The translations under genes and the position numbers were made by a program. A stretch of DNA of 60,896 nucleotides from UBA6165 sp044233745. Lineage in GTDB: Bacteria; Bacteroidota; Bacteroidia; Flavobacteriales_D; Crocinitomicaceae. Below the pieces are notes generated by a model, which was given only the letters and a program-made list of their open reading frames with translations, ran no database searches and was not told the origin of the DNA. Positions 17,205 to 26,333 of this stretch are shown piece after piece. Positions within the stretch are counted from its first letter, which is position 1. The number at the start of each line of letters is the position of its first letter. The DNA is taken from contig JBIIJN010000006.1 of the NCBI GenBank assembly GCA_044233745.1, forward strand, positions 1 through 60,896. Direction: 5' to 3'.

Positions 17205-17867
17205 ATGCGTTATCTCTTTCTTCTCATATTTTTTGTTTTTTTGGTGGCTTTGGGCACCTATATTCTTAGTCCTAAAGGTGCCGATGATAAACCTCCTGGC
17301 GTTTTGAATCCCAATGATGTGAATCCTGAATTGGTTGATTCATTGTTGCACGGTATCGGTCACGGTCACAAAATTCAGAACTTTGAATTTGTTAACCAAT
17401 TTGGAGAAGCCATCACGCATAAAACAGTACAAGGAAAAGTATATGTGGCTGATTATTTCTTCACCACTTGTGGCTCCATTTGCCCAATTATGACTGGTCA
17501 AATGAAACGTGTTCAGGCAGCGTTTTTAAACAACAACGATTTCTTGATTTTGAGCCATACCGTTTGGCCAGAGGTTGATTCGGTTCCTCAAATGTTAAGC
17601 TATGCCAAGGAAAAAGGTGTAATCCGGGATAAATGGCATTTGCTCACCGGCGATAAGGAAAAACTGTATGACTTGGCTCGAAAATCTTATTTCGTGCTCA
17701 AACCTGCAGAAGCTGAAGATGTTGGTGATGGCAATAGTGATTTTATCCACACCAATAATTTTGTGCTTGTGGATAGAAAACGTCAAATTCGTGGTTATTA
17801 CGACGGCACTGATTCCACTGAAGTAAGCAAGCTGATTAAGGATATTGAATTGTTGCTACGAGAATAG
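17205..17867 (+). CDS. SCO1/SenC family copper chaperone
   Basis: This 220-residue protein has an N-terminal signal or anchor (residues 1-20) and a thioredoxin-like SCO domain. The copper-binding motif CGSICP has Cys89 and Cys93, and the third ligand His182 lies in FIHTNNFVLVD. SCO proteins deliver copper to, or reduce, the CuA site of cytochrome oxidase subunit II. Such an oxidase is encoded 33 kb downstream, so that is the plausible client. The gene is convergent with dxs, with only 16 bases between stops. Confidence 0.9.
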   Translation: MRYLFLLIFFVFLVALGTYILSPKGADDKPPGVLNPNDVNPELVDSLLHGIGHGHKIQNFEFVNQFGEAITHKTVQGKVYVADYFFTTCGSICPIMTGQMKRVQAAFLNNNDFLILSHTVWPEVDSVPQMLSYAKEKGVIRDKWHLLTGDKEKLYDLARKSYFVLKPAEAEDVGDGNSDFIHTNNFVLVDRKRQIRGYYDGTDSTEVSKLIKDIELLLRE

Positions 17868-17883
17868 TGAATAGCAAATTTAA

Positions 17884-19650
17884 TTAGGATTTGCTCAGCA
17901 ATTCTTGGATTTGTTTTTCTAAACCGGAGGCATCCAAACCATACGTCGCGCGCTGTTCTGCTTGAGAAGCGTGTTCCACAAATTCATCAGGCAATCCTAA
18001 GCGCAGCAACTTGTTTTTGTAATTGTGGTCAACCACAAATTCTGCAACAGCTGAACCAAATCCTCCCATCAAGGCAGCTTCCTCTATCGTAATGATGTTC
18101 TCATAATTCGCACAAATGTGATGAAGCAACTCCGCGTCTAAAGGTTTCACGAAAATCATATCATAAATGCCGAGAGAAATCCCACGTTGCTCCAAGTTGT
18201 CCGCTGCTATTTTCAATTCGTGGTAGCATGTGCCAAGGCACAAGATTGCTGCGTCTTTCCCTGTTTGAATGGTGCGCCCTTTACCAATTTCCAAAAGTTC
18301 AAAGGGGATTTGGTAGTCTTGCAAATATACCTGGCCTCGTGGATAGCGAATGACAATGGGGTTTTCAATGCCTTGCGATACAGTATAGAGCAGCTTGCGT
18401 AAATCAATGGCTGAACTTGGAGAGGCAATCATGAGGTTTGGGATAGTTCTAAGTAAAGCAATATCAAATACGCCTTGATGGGTAGCGCCGTCATGTCCTA
18501 CTAATCCAGCGCGGTCAATACAAAACACCACTGGTAGATTTTGTAAAGCAACATCATGAATCACTTGATCTATAGCACGTTGTAAGAATGTAGAATATAT
18601 GGCGCAAAAGGGCAGCACGCCTTGAGTTGCCAATCCAGCTGAAAATGTAACGGCATGCTGTTCTGCAATCCCAACATCAAAACAGCGCTCTGGAAAATGA
18701 ACGTGAAACTGATTCAATGAAGTTCCAGATAACATACCAGCACTTATGGCTACGATATTTTTATTGTTTTGTGCGAGTTCTATAAGTGTTTCGGCAAATA
18801 CATCCTGATAGCGTTTTATGGCGTTTTTGTTGATAGATTGGCCATCTTGAATGTTGAATTTACCCGGAGCATGCCAATGGGTTGCATTGCCTTCTTCCGC
18901 TGGCCCGTAGCCCTTACCTTTTTGTGTAATGCAATGTATGATTTGAACGCCTCCGCGCTCTTTATATGCCTCCAAAACTTCTGTTAAGGTTTTGATGTCG
19001 TGACCGTCAATGGGGCCAACACAAGGCAGGGCTAAGGCGGTATAAATCGATTTTTCACCAAACTTTTGAGCCAGTTGTTGAAAATGCTTGCTTAATCCGC
19101 CAACGCTGGGGTCTATAGAGCAGTTATTGTCGTTAATAATCACACAAAGATTCACTTGTGGATGTTCTCCAAGATGATTCAGTGCCTCAAAAGCCATTCC
19201 GCTCGAAAGAGATGCGTCACCAATTATCGCAATGTGATGGTTTGATTTGTTTTGTAATTTGTTGGCTACTGCTGCCCCTAATGCCGCTGAAATGGATGTG
19301 CCTGCATGACCGGCACCAAACACATCGTATGTACTTTCTTTGCGGCTGAGAAAACCAGAAATGCCCTTTTGAGTGCGAATTTTTGGAAGTTGCTCCATCC
19401 TGCCTGTCAACATTTTGTGCACATAGCCTTGATGACCAATATCCCAAAAAAGCAAATCGCGGGGTGTGTCGAAAACGTAATGCAAGGCCAAAGTAAGTTC
19501 TACAACGCCAAGATTAGCAGAAAAATGGGTGTGATCAATTTGAGCAAGGGTTGCTATAAGATGTTGTCTGATTTCTTGCGCCACGATTTCCAACTCATCC
19601 GTGGATTGGAGCACTCTTAAATCGGCCGGACTTTGGATATCTGAAAGCAC
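17884..19650 (-). CDS. dxs: 1-deoxy-D-xylulose-5-phosphate synthase
   Basis: This enzyme condenses pyruvate and glyceraldehyde 3-phosphate in the first step of the MEP isoprenoid pathway, using thiamine diphosphate. Motifs include WDIGHQGYVHKMLTGR, the ThDP site GDASLSSGMAFEALN through NDNNCSI, and the transketolase pyrimidine-domain region AEQHAVTFSAGLA. The frame is open to an ATG at 19698. A perfect -7 box lies at 19672-19679, inside that extension, and the extra residues (AYVFALLLPIFNPVF) are not Dxs-like. The GTG at 19650 begins LSDIQSPADLRVL, the standard family N-terminus, and gives 588 residues. It is therefore chosen as the start. Confidence 0.93.
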   Translation of the reverse strand: MLSDIQSPADLRVLQSTDELEIVAQEIRQHLIATLAQIDHTHFSANLGVVELTLALHYVFDTPRDLLFWDIGHQGYVHKMLTGRMEQLPKIRTQKGISGFLSRKESTYDVFGAGHAGTSISAALGAAVANKLQNKSNHHIAIIGDASLSSGMAFEALNHLGEHPQVNLCVIINDNNCSIDPSVGGLSKHFQQLAQKFGEKSIYTALALPCVGPIDGHDIKTLTEVLEAYKERGGVQIIHCITQKGKGYGPAEEGNATHWHAPGKFNIQDGQSINKNAIKRYQDVFAETLIELAQNNKNIVAISAGMLSGTSLNQFHVHFPERCFDVGIAEQHAVTFSAGLATQGVLPFCAIYSTFLQRAIDQVIHDVALQNLPVVFCIDRAGLVGHDGATHQGVFDIALLRTIPNLMIASPSSAIDLRKLLYTVSQGIENPIVIRYPRGQVYLQDYQIPFELLEIGKGRTIQTGKDAAILCLGTCYHELKIAADNLEQRGISLGIYDMIFVKPLDAELLHHICANYENIITIEEAALMGGFGSAVAEFVVDHNYKNKLLRLGLPDEFVEHASQAEQRATYGLDASGLEKQIQELLSKS

Positions 19651-19671
19651 AAAAACAGGATTAAATATGGG

Positions 19672-19679
19672 CAAAAGTA
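19672..19679 (-). promoter_or_regulatory. -7 promoter box for dxs
   Basis: TACTTTTG on the minus strand is a perfect TAnnTTTG match. Transcription would start around 19665, leaving about 15 bases before the GTG start at 19650. It rules out the upstream ATG at 19698. Confidence 0.65.
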
Positions 19680-19776
19680 GCGCAAATACATACGCCATAG
19701 CACGCTTAAACAGTATGCTTGTAGATTTTGTTTGATTTTGAATGCCTCAGAAAAAGGAATCCTTTACCTTTAACGC

Positions 19777-22113
19777 GTGAAATTGAACTACTCCATTGTT
19801 GAATTGGTCGCGCTTCTCAATGCCGAAAGCACAGGTGCTTGTGCGGATGCTTCTATCAACCAAGTACATATCGACACTCGTGTTATGATTACTGGTAAGC
19901 GTGCGCTCTTTGTGTGCTTGGATGCGAAAAGAAAGGGCACAGCCTTCATCCCTCATGCATATGCTTTGGGATGTCGTGCTTTTTTGGTGCCTGCTGATTT
20001 TCAACCCAATTTTTCGTTTAACGACGCTTGTTTTATTTACGTTGAAAATGTGTTGTTGGCGCTTCAAAAAATCGCCAAAATGCACCGCGAGCGTTTCCAT
20101 ATACCTGTTGTGGGTATTACGGGAAGCTTTGGTAAAACTGTAGTTAAAGAATGGCTTTTTCATTTTTTACAAAATCAATTTCACGTGGTTAGAAGTCCTA
20201 AAAGTTATAATTCTCAAATCGGCGTTGCTTTGTCTGTTTTGCAGATTTCTGAGGAACACGATGTGGCTGTTTTTGAGGCGGGAATATCCCAAAAAGATGA
20301 AATGCAGACCCTTGAACGCATGATTCAACCCACTATCGGATTGTTTACCGGAATAGGGAATGCGCATAATTCTGGTTTCGCGAACAACCAAGAAAAACTC
20401 CAAGAAAAAGCGCTCCTGTTTTCCAATTGTGAAACTGTAATTAGCGCAGATTTTGATTTCAAATCCTCGAAAAACATCCATTGGAATACCATCCAAACGG
20501 AAACTATTGGCAATTCCATGAGGATCGTGGTTCCTGAATTCGGCGTTTTTGAAACCCCATTTACACACAGGCACACTGTTGAGAATTTGTGCGCTGTTTT
20601 GATGCTTTTGAAGCATATCAATTTTCCCGCGTCTTTAGTTCAAGAAGGCATTGATTCGTTGCCGCAAATCGCCATGCGCATGGAGCTGCTACAAGGAAAA
20701 GGCAACAATCTCCTTATCAATGATGCTTACGCCATGGAGGGCATGGAAGAAGCCTTGTCTTATCTCAGAGAATTGGCGTCTGGCAAACCGAAATATCTTT
20801 TCTTGGGGCTTCTCAATAATCACTATTTGAATCATGAGGCCTTGACCATGTCATTGAATAATCTCTCAGATGTTAATGTGATTTTGGTTTCTGAATATGG
20901 CGACGTGCCAAACACAATAGCGGCAGCACAAGCATTAGAACTACTACAGAACATCAGCCATTCGGTCGTTTTATTGAAAGGACAACACGGTTCAGGCATT
21001 GCCAAGTTGTTAGCCCCTTTGGTTGAACGGACACATCCTACTGTATTGGAAATTAACAGACAAGCTTTGCGTAACAATCTGACACAATTTAGAAAACACA
21101 TCCAAACGGATACCAAATTGATGGTGATGGTGAAAGCTGCCGCCTATGGTGTGGGGGCTAGAGAAATGGCTGCTTTTTTGGAACGTGAAGGAGTGGATTA
21201 TCTCGGTGTAGCCTTTCCCGATGAGGGTGTTAATTTGAGAAAAGCTGGCGTGAAATTGCCTATTATGGTGATGAATAGTCACCAATCTGCCTTTTTGGAT
21301 GTAATCGACAACAGCTTGGAGCCTGCTATATTTTCTCTTGAGGTTTTGGATGAATTTACAGCGGAGTTGGTGCGACTGGGCATCAATAATTATCCTATTC
21401 ATATCAAAATTGAAACGGGTATGAATCGTTTGGGTTTTCGTTTAGAGGATTTAGATGCCTTATGTGCTTATCTATCTAGCCAACCCGAGGTGCGCGTTCA
21501 AAGTGTTTATTCGCATCTTGCAGAGTCGGGCAATACAGATCAAACATTTACCAAGAAACAACTCGACCAATTCTACCAAGCCTACACCAAACTGCAAAAC
21601 GCTGTTGCTTATCCAGTTGCGCGCCACATTTGCAACACAGACGGCATAATCAACTACCCCGAAGCGCATATGGATATGGTTCGTTTGGGCATTGGTCTCT
21701 TGGGGTATGCCAAACTACCAGAATTGGAACATGCGGTATCTCTAAGCACCAAAATTTCAAAAGTGAACCGTATCGCAGCGGGAGAATCTCTGGGTTATGA
21801 TAGGAGTTTTGTTGCGCCACACGATATGGAAATCGCTGTTCTCCCTATTGGTTATGCCGATGGCTTTAGAAGGCTCTTTGGAAATGGCCGCGGTTTTGTT
21901 TTTATAAACGGCCACAAATGCATGGTTTTGGGAAATGTGTGTATGGACATGTGTTTTGTGGATGTCACGGGGCTCCATCTTAAAGCTGGAGATGATGTCG
22001 AGCTCATTGGAGCGCATGTAACCATCTACGATTGGGCGAATTGGAGCATGACTATTCCTTATGAAATTATTACTTCTATGTCAACCCGTTTGAATCGCAT
22101 TTGGGTGGATTAA
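19777..22113 (+). CDS. Bifunctional MurF ligase / alanine racemase fusion
   Basis: This 778-residue fusion makes D-alanine and adds D-Ala-D-Ala to the peptidoglycan precursor. The MurF half covers about residues 1-415: the ATP-binding loop GITGSFGKT at 113-121 (Lys120), then VFEAGISQKDEMQ and GIGNAH. The alanine racemase half starts near 420 (TVLEINRQALRNNL). Its PLP lysine is Lys453 in MVKAAAYGVG, followed by IKIETGMNRLGF and the late GNVCMDMCFVDVTG. Such fusions are known in Bacteroidota. The start is taken as GTG 19777; a TACCTTTA box at 19765-19772 lies so close that a nearby TTG (19783) is also possible. Divergent from dxs. Confidence 0.93.
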   Translation: MKLNYSIVELVALLNAESTGACADASINQVHIDTRVMITGKRALFVCLDAKRKGTAFIPHAYALGCRAFLVPADFQPNFSFNDACFIYVENVLLALQKIAKMHRERFHIPVVGITGSFGKTVVKEWLFHFLQNQFHVVRSPKSYNSQIGVALSVLQISEEHDVAVFEAGISQKDEMQTLERMIQPTIGLFTGIGNAHNSGFANNQEKLQEKALLFSNCETVISADFDFKSSKNIHWNTIQTETIGNSMRIVVPEFGVFETPFTHRHTVENLCAVLMLLKHINFPASLVQEGIDSLPQIAMRMELLQGKGNNLLINDAYAMEGMEEALSYLRELASGKPKYLFLGLLNNHYLNHEALTMSLNNLSDVNVILVSEYGDVPNTIAAAQALELLQNISHSVVLLKGQHGSGIAKLLAPLVERTHPTVLEINRQALRNNLTQFRKHIQTDTKLMVMVKAAAYGVGAREMAAFLEREGVDYLGVAFPDEGVNLRKAGVKLPIMVMNSHQSAFLDVIDNSLEPAIFSLEVLDEFTAELVRLGINNYPIHIKIETGMNRLGFRLEDLDALCAYLSSQPEVRVQSVYSHLAESGNTDQTFTKKQLDQFYQAYTKLQNAVAYPVARHICNTDGIINYPEAHMDMVRLGIGLLGYAKLPELEHAVSLSTKISKVNRIAAGESLGYDRSFVAPHDMEIAVLPIGYADGFRRLFGNGRGFVFINGHKCMVLGNVCMDMCFVDVTGLHLKAGDDVELIGAHVTIYDWANWSMTIPYEIITSMSTRLNRIWVD

Positions 22114-22154
22114 TAGATATATAGGATATTATTATATTTACCAAAATTTTAATC

Positions 22155-22847
22155 ATGAAGTCACTGTTATCTTGCGTTATACTTGGTGTTTTTGCTCTTG
22201 CGGCTCAAGCACAGCAAATCGATTCTTTAAATGTTGCAGACACTTTGGGAGCGCCTGCGTTTTATTTAACCGATGTCAACAACCCAAAGAAAATGGTTAA
22301 AATTGACCCAAGAGGTACGGTTGTTTTGGTGAAATATGATAAAGAAGAAAATCGAAATACTGAAACCAGTACAGAAGACATGACCACTTATTCAGGCACA
22401 ATCGATAGTTTGACAAAGGAACAAGTTTATTTCTCGTCGAGAGAAATTTCAAACAACACCTATCAGAACTTTTTGGCGGTAAGTTCAAGCGCTCTGTCGT
22501 ATTATGAAACACCAAAAAGATTAATCTTAAACATCAAAGAGGTGGATGGCATGTATTATTCCAGCCGCCGCCGTGAGATGGGCAGAAACGTGATGTTCTC
22601 TGTGCTTGGCATTTCTGCATTCACAGCATTAATTGTTGCCCCTTTAGCGAGTCTTGAATACAGAAAAACTACCGCAACAGATGGTACTGGCTTTGACAGA
22701 AAAATGTATTTCGGTATAGCTGGCGCAGGATTATTAACAGCAGCAGTGAGTTTCCCAATCATCTATTTGCTTCGCCCTAAATATTACAGTTTTCAGGGAG
22801 ATAGTTATGCGCCATCAAAAAGACGCTGGGCCTTCGCAGCACAATAA
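22155..22847 (+). CDS. Exported protein with two C-terminal membrane segments, function unknown
   Basis: This 230-residue protein has a signal peptide (MKSLLSCVILGVFALAAQAQ). A mostly beta periplasmic region (residues 20-140) contains a TYSGTIDSLTKEQVYFSSRE segment. Two hydrophobic helices lie at about 148-168 and 188-206, followed by a short basic tail. I recognise no family. It follows murF-alr by 41 bases and precedes a lipoprotein gene by 23 bases, so the two unknown envelope genes may be cotranscribed. Confidence 0.7.
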   Translation: MKSLLSCVILGVFALAAQAQQIDSLNVADTLGAPAFYLTDVNNPKKMVKIDPRGTVVLVKYDKEENRNTETSTEDMTTYSGTIDSLTKEQVYFSSREISNNTYQNFLAVSSSALSYYETPKRLILNIKEVDGMYYSSRRREMGRNVMFSVLGISAFTALIVAPLASLEYRKTTATDGTGFDRKMYFGIAGAGLLTAAVSFPIIYLLRPKYYSFQGDSYAPSKRRWAFAAQ

Positions 22848-22870
22848 GTTGTAAACCTTAAATCAATTAT

Positions 22871-23383
22871 ATGAAACGTTTCTTTTTTCTTTTAATCCCA
22901 ACGATTTTTTTTGCATGTGGCTCAAAGTCAAGTCAAATGTCGGCTGTTGATTACAACGATGCGATTGTAAATGAACAAAACAAAATCATTGAGCACATTT
23001 TGGCGATGTCCAATGCCACATACGACATTGCGGAGTCTGACCAACATCGTTTGAAAATCATTGAACAATGTGACTCGTCAATTGCTATTGTTGGCGCTAT
23101 GGAGCCCTTTGATGGAAACTCAGATTTGCGCGATGCAGCAGTTAATTTGTTTAGGTTTTATAAGGATATCGCCAGCACGGATTTCAAACGAATTTTGGAT
23201 ATTTTGGATATGGACGAACCTACCGATGCAGATTACGAGGAGTTGGATCAAATCGACGCCAAAATAGCTGAACGTGAATTGCCTTTGGATGCTGCGTTTC
23301 AAAATGCACAAAAAGCCTTTTCCGATAAACACAATTTGCAGTTGTTGAAAAACGAATACCAAGACGCCATCGACGGCATGTAA
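22871..23383 (+). CDS. Small lipoprotein, LIC11966-like surface protein
   Basis: This 170-residue protein has a lipoprotein signal ending in a lipobox (IFFACGSK, Cys16). The mature part is all-alpha and acidic, with DYNDAIVNEQNKIIEHIL near the start and a regular helical hairpin after. The start of the mature protein resembles the LIC11966 family of predicted surface lipoproteins in Bacteroidota and Leptospira; this match is from memory and tentative. It would be anchored in the outer membrane or facing the periplasm. No function is known. Confidence 0.7.
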   Translation: MKRFFFLLIPTIFFACGSKSSQMSAVDYNDAIVNEQNKIIEHILAMSNATYDIAESDQHRLKIIEQCDSSIAIVGAMEPFDGNSDLRDAAVNLFRFYKDIASTDFKRILDILDMDEPTDADYEELDQIDAKIAERELPLDAAFQNAQKAFSDKHNLQLLKNEYQDAIDGM

Positions 23384-23513
23384 AATGCACCTCTCACATA
23401 CAATAGTTTAGGCATTCTTGTTCTGTAACGCTATTGTTTTTATTGTTTTTTTATGGTATTTTTTTCGTGAAATGCTGGCGAAAGCATCTCGAATGATCCT
23501 CATAACCTGGTGT

Positions 23514-24095
23514 TTAAAACAGTCCCCCAACGTTTTTGGTAAACAATTTAACGGCAATCGCCAATAGGATAATGCCAAACACCTTTTTGGTGATTGCCAA
23601 TCCCCCTGGACCTAAAAACTTTTCAATGGGCTTGGTCAAAACCAAAACAACATAAACGATGACCACGTTGATCATGATGGCAAACACAATGTTGATTGCC
23701 TGAAACTCTGCGCGTAATGAAATCAAGGAGGTCATGGTGCCCGCTCCAGCAATAATTGGAAATGCTAATGGCACAATGGAGGCTGTTTTTGGCGTGCCTT
23801 CTTCTTTGAAAAGCTGAACACCAAAAATCATCTCGAAACTCATAGCAAAAAGAATCAATGAGCCCGCCACCGCAAAGGATTTGATGTCAACACCCAAGAG
23901 TCCTAGCAGTGTTTCTCCTAAAAACAAAAAGGTGATCATGATACACAATGCCACCAACGAAGCTCTCAAGGGAAAAATAACCCCTGCACTCGATTTTATT
24001 TTGATAATTACAGGTATAGAGCCGATAATATCAATCACAGCAAACAAGACCAGACTTGCTTTTAGAATTTCGGCGGTAGAAAAGTCGTTAAACAT
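23514..24095 (-). CDS. MarC family integral membrane protein
   Basis: This 193-residue protein has six predicted membrane helices (about 10-28, 42-60, 68-85, 105-125, 135-155 and 170-188). MarC landmarks are VIDIIGSIPVIIKIKS near the start, the LAFPIIAGAGTMTSLI stretch at about 110-125 and the PGGLAITKKVFGIILLAIAV end. MarC proteins have no confirmed substrate; an early link to antibiotic resistance was not upheld. The start overlaps the end of purN by 8 bases, so the two are cotranscribed. Confidence 0.9.
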   Translation of the reverse strand: MFNDFSTAEILKASLVLFAVIDIIGSIPVIIKIKSSAGVIFPLRASLVALCIMITFLFLGETLLGLLGVDIKSFAVAGSLILFAMSFEMIFGVQLFKEEGTPKTASIVPLAFPIIAGAGTMTSLISLRAEFQAINIVFAIMINVVIVYVVLVLTKPIEKFLGPGGLAITKKVFGIILLAIAVKLFTKNVGGLF

Positions 24096-24660
24096 GGAGA
24101 ATGAATTTTTCGATGGTGGTTTTGTAATAGGTGTGTTCTAAATCTTGAATTTTTTTGGCTAAATCGTCAACCAACATAGTGGGGTCAACTGCACAACTGA
24201 ATTGAGCCAATATTTCCCCTTTATCATATTCTTCATTCACCAAATGTACGGTTATTCCGCTTTCAGAATCCCCTTGAGACAATACGGCTTCATGAACACG
24301 TTTGCCATACATGTCCTTGCCACCATGTTTGGGCAATAGCGAAGGATGAATATTGATGATTTTATCAGAATAGGCGTTTATAATATTCATGGGAATTTTA
24401 CGCAGAAATCCGGCCAACACAATATAATCCGTTTCTATGGCTTCAAGTGTTTTTAGAATTTCTTGACCAGACTCGAAGGATTCGTTTGAAAAGTAATAAT
24501 AGCGAACACCATGTTTTTTGGCGATTTCAATTACACCAGCATTTTCTTTATTCGTTAAGATAGCATGCACCAAAATTGATGGGTGTTTTTTGAAGTGATG
24601 AATCAATACATCTGCATTTGAACCCGAACCAGAGGCAAATATGGTTATTTTGTGTGTCAA
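24088..24660 (-). CDS. purN: Phosphoribosylglycinamide formyltransferase
   Basis: This enzyme transfers formyl from 10-formyl-THF to GAR in purine synthesis. The phosphate loop FASGSGSN opens the protein. The catalytic set is present: Asn and His in NIHPSLLPKHGG and Asp in NEEYDKGEILAQ. The GKDMYG variant of the active-site loop is usual in Bacteroidota. The frame is open to 24735, but a perfect -7 box at 24675-24682 lies inside that extension. The TTG at 24660 gives LTHKITIFASGSGSN, matching the normal PurN N-terminus and a 190-residue length. Overlaps marC; divergent from acpP. Confidence 0.92.
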   Translation of the reverse strand: MTHKITIFASGSGSNADVLIHHFKKHPSILVHAILTNKENAGVIEIAKKHGVRYYYFSNESFESGQEILKTLEAIETDYIVLAGFLRKIPMNIINAYSDKIINIHPSLLPKHGGKDMYGKRVHEAVLSQGDSESGITVHLVNEEYDKGEILAQFSCAVDPTMLVDDLAKKIQDLEHTYYKTTIEKFILHV

Positions 24661-24674
24661 GGGAAATTTTTTGG

Positions 24675-24682
24675 CAAAAGTA
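24675..24682 (-). promoter_or_regulatory. -7 promoter box for purN-marC
   Basis: TACTTTTG on the minus strand perfectly matches TAnnTTTG. It lies 14 bases before the TTG start chosen for purN and argues against the longer reading frame. Confidence 0.6.
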
Positions 24683-24822
24683 ATCATTCTGTTTGAGCCC
24701 AATGCAAGTGGCGTTTTAAGCACTTTTGCTGGCATACTAATTTTGAGAAATTCAAGCGAAAATTTTGATATGTGCTCTAGATATTATTTCTTTGCGCAGA
24801 ATTAATTGAAAAATTTAAAAAC

Positions 24823-25059
24823 ATGTCTGACATTAAATCAAAAGTAGTCACAATTATTGTTGACAAATTAGGCGTTGAAGAGTCTGAAGTTACTAACGAA
24901 GCAAGCTTCACAAACGATTTGGGCGCTGATTCCTTGGATACAGTAGAGTTGATTATGGAATTCGAAAAGGAATTCAATATTGCTATTCCTGATGATCAAG
25001 CAGAAAAAATCCAAACTGTAGGTGACGCTGTTACTTACATTCAGGATAACGCCAAGTAA
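24823..25059 (+). CDS. acpP: Acyl carrier protein
   Basis: This 78-residue acidic protein carries growing acyl chains during fatty acid synthesis. The phosphopantetheine attachment site is Ser37 in GADSLDTVEL. Length and helix pattern are standard. It is followed by fabF after 16 bases, then rnc; acpP-fabF-rnc is a conserved bacterial order. Confidence 0.97.
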   Translation: MSDIKSKVVTIIVDKLGVEESEVTNEASFTNDLGADSLDTVELIMEFEKEFNIAIPDDQAEKIQTVGDAVTYIQDNAK

Positions 25060-25075
25060 TTAATCGAACAATTTT

Positions 25076-26329
25076 ATGGAATTAAAGCGTGTTGTAATAA
25101 CAGGTATGGGCGCGCTTACGCCCCTAGGTAACAACCTAAATGATTATTGGGAAAACCTAATAAATGGGGTGAGTGGTGCCGCACCTATCCAACAATTCGA
25201 TGCGTCTAAATTCAAAACGCAATTTGCCTGCGAACTCAAAAACTTCAACATTGAAGACCATATGGATCGCAAAGAGGCAAGAAAAATTGATCAATTTACG
25301 CAATATGCCATGGTCTCTGTTGCAGAGGCTATGGCTGATGCGGGCTTTGACATGGAAAAACTAAATCCGGAGCGCGCTGGTGTAATCTGGGGCTCTGGTA
25401 TTGGCGGACTTAAAACATTCCAAGATGAATGTAAAGAGTTTTTCCAAGGGGATGGAACGCCGCGTTTTAATCCTTTCTTTATTCCAAAAATGATTGCTGA
25501 TATCGCGGCAGGCCATCTTTCAATCAAATATGGTTTTCGCGGTCCAAATTTCTGCACTGTTTCGGCTTGCGCTTCATCAACAAATGCTATTGTTGATGCC
25601 TTCAATTATATCCGCTTGAATAAGGCCGATGTATTTATTACGGGTGGTTCTGAAGCTGCTGTAAACGAAGCGGGTATTGGTGGTTTCAATGCGCTTAAAG
25701 CTTTATCAACAAGAAACGACGATCCCAAAACAGCTTCGCGCCCATTTGATGTGGACCGCGATGGTTTTGTGTTGGGCGAGGGTGCAGGTGCTTTGATTCT
25801 TGAAGAATTGAATCACGCCTTGGCTCGTGGTGCTAAAATTTACGCTGAAGTTGTTGGAGGCGGTATGTCTGCCGATGCATATCACATTACTGCTCCTCAT
25901 CCTGAAGGATTGGGTGCAAACGCGGTGATGCGCAGCGCACTAGAAGATGCCGAAATGCAACCCAATGAAATTGATTATGTCAATGTCCATGGCACGTCAA
26001 CGCCGCTGGGTGATATTGCTGAAACAAAGGCAATTCAGAGGGTTTTTGGCGACCATGCATATAATCTTAATATTTCTTCAACCAAGTCGATGACAGGCCA
26101 CCTTTTGGGTGCTGCTGGAGCTATTGAAGCCATTGCAACGGTTTTGGCGGTGAAAAACGATATCGTTCCTCCAACCATTAACCATTTCACGGACGACCCT
26201 GATTTGGACAATAAATTGAATTTTACTTTCAATAAGGCGCAAAAAAGAACAGTCAATGCCGCGCTTTCAAATACTTTTGGTTTTGGTGGACACAATACGT
26301 CCATTATTGTGAAGAAATTCAAGGCATAG
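25076..26329 (+). CDS. fabF: 3-oxoacyl-[acyl-carrier-protein] synthase II
   Basis: This 417-residue condensing enzyme elongates acyl-ACP with malonyl-ACP. The Cys-His-His triad is intact: Cys165 in VSACASS, His305 in VHGTSTPLGD and His342 in SMTGHLLGAAG. The GFGGHN motif is near the C-terminus. Length matches FabF. It lies between acpP and rnc in a tight operon, and the rnc start is 5 bases after its stop. Confidence 0.97.
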   Translation: MELKRVVITGMGALTPLGNNLNDYWENLINGVSGAAPIQQFDASKFKTQFACELKNFNIEDHMDRKEARKIDQFTQYAMVSVAEAMADAGFDMEKLNPERAGVIWGSGIGGLKTFQDECKEFFQGDGTPRFNPFFIPKMIADIAAGHLSIKYGFRGPNFCTVSACASSTNAIVDAFNYIRLNKADVFITGGSEAAVNEAGIGGFNALKALSTRNDDPKTASRPFDVDRDGFVLGEGAGALILEELNHALARGAKIYAEVVGGGMSADAYHITAPHPEGLGANAVMRSALEDAEMQPNEIDYVNVHGTSTPLGDIAETKAIQRVFGDHAYNLNISSTKSMTGHLLGAAGAIEAIATVLAVKNDIVPPTINHFTDDPDLDNKLNFTFNKAQKRTVNAALSNTFGFGGHNTSIIVKKFKA

Positions 26330-26333
26330 TGTT

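Noticed and set aside
23395..23460. Weak hairpin after the small lipoprotein gene (CAATAG...CTATTG with T-rich tail)
   Set aside because: A 6-bp stem with a 24-base loop is too weak to call as a terminator.
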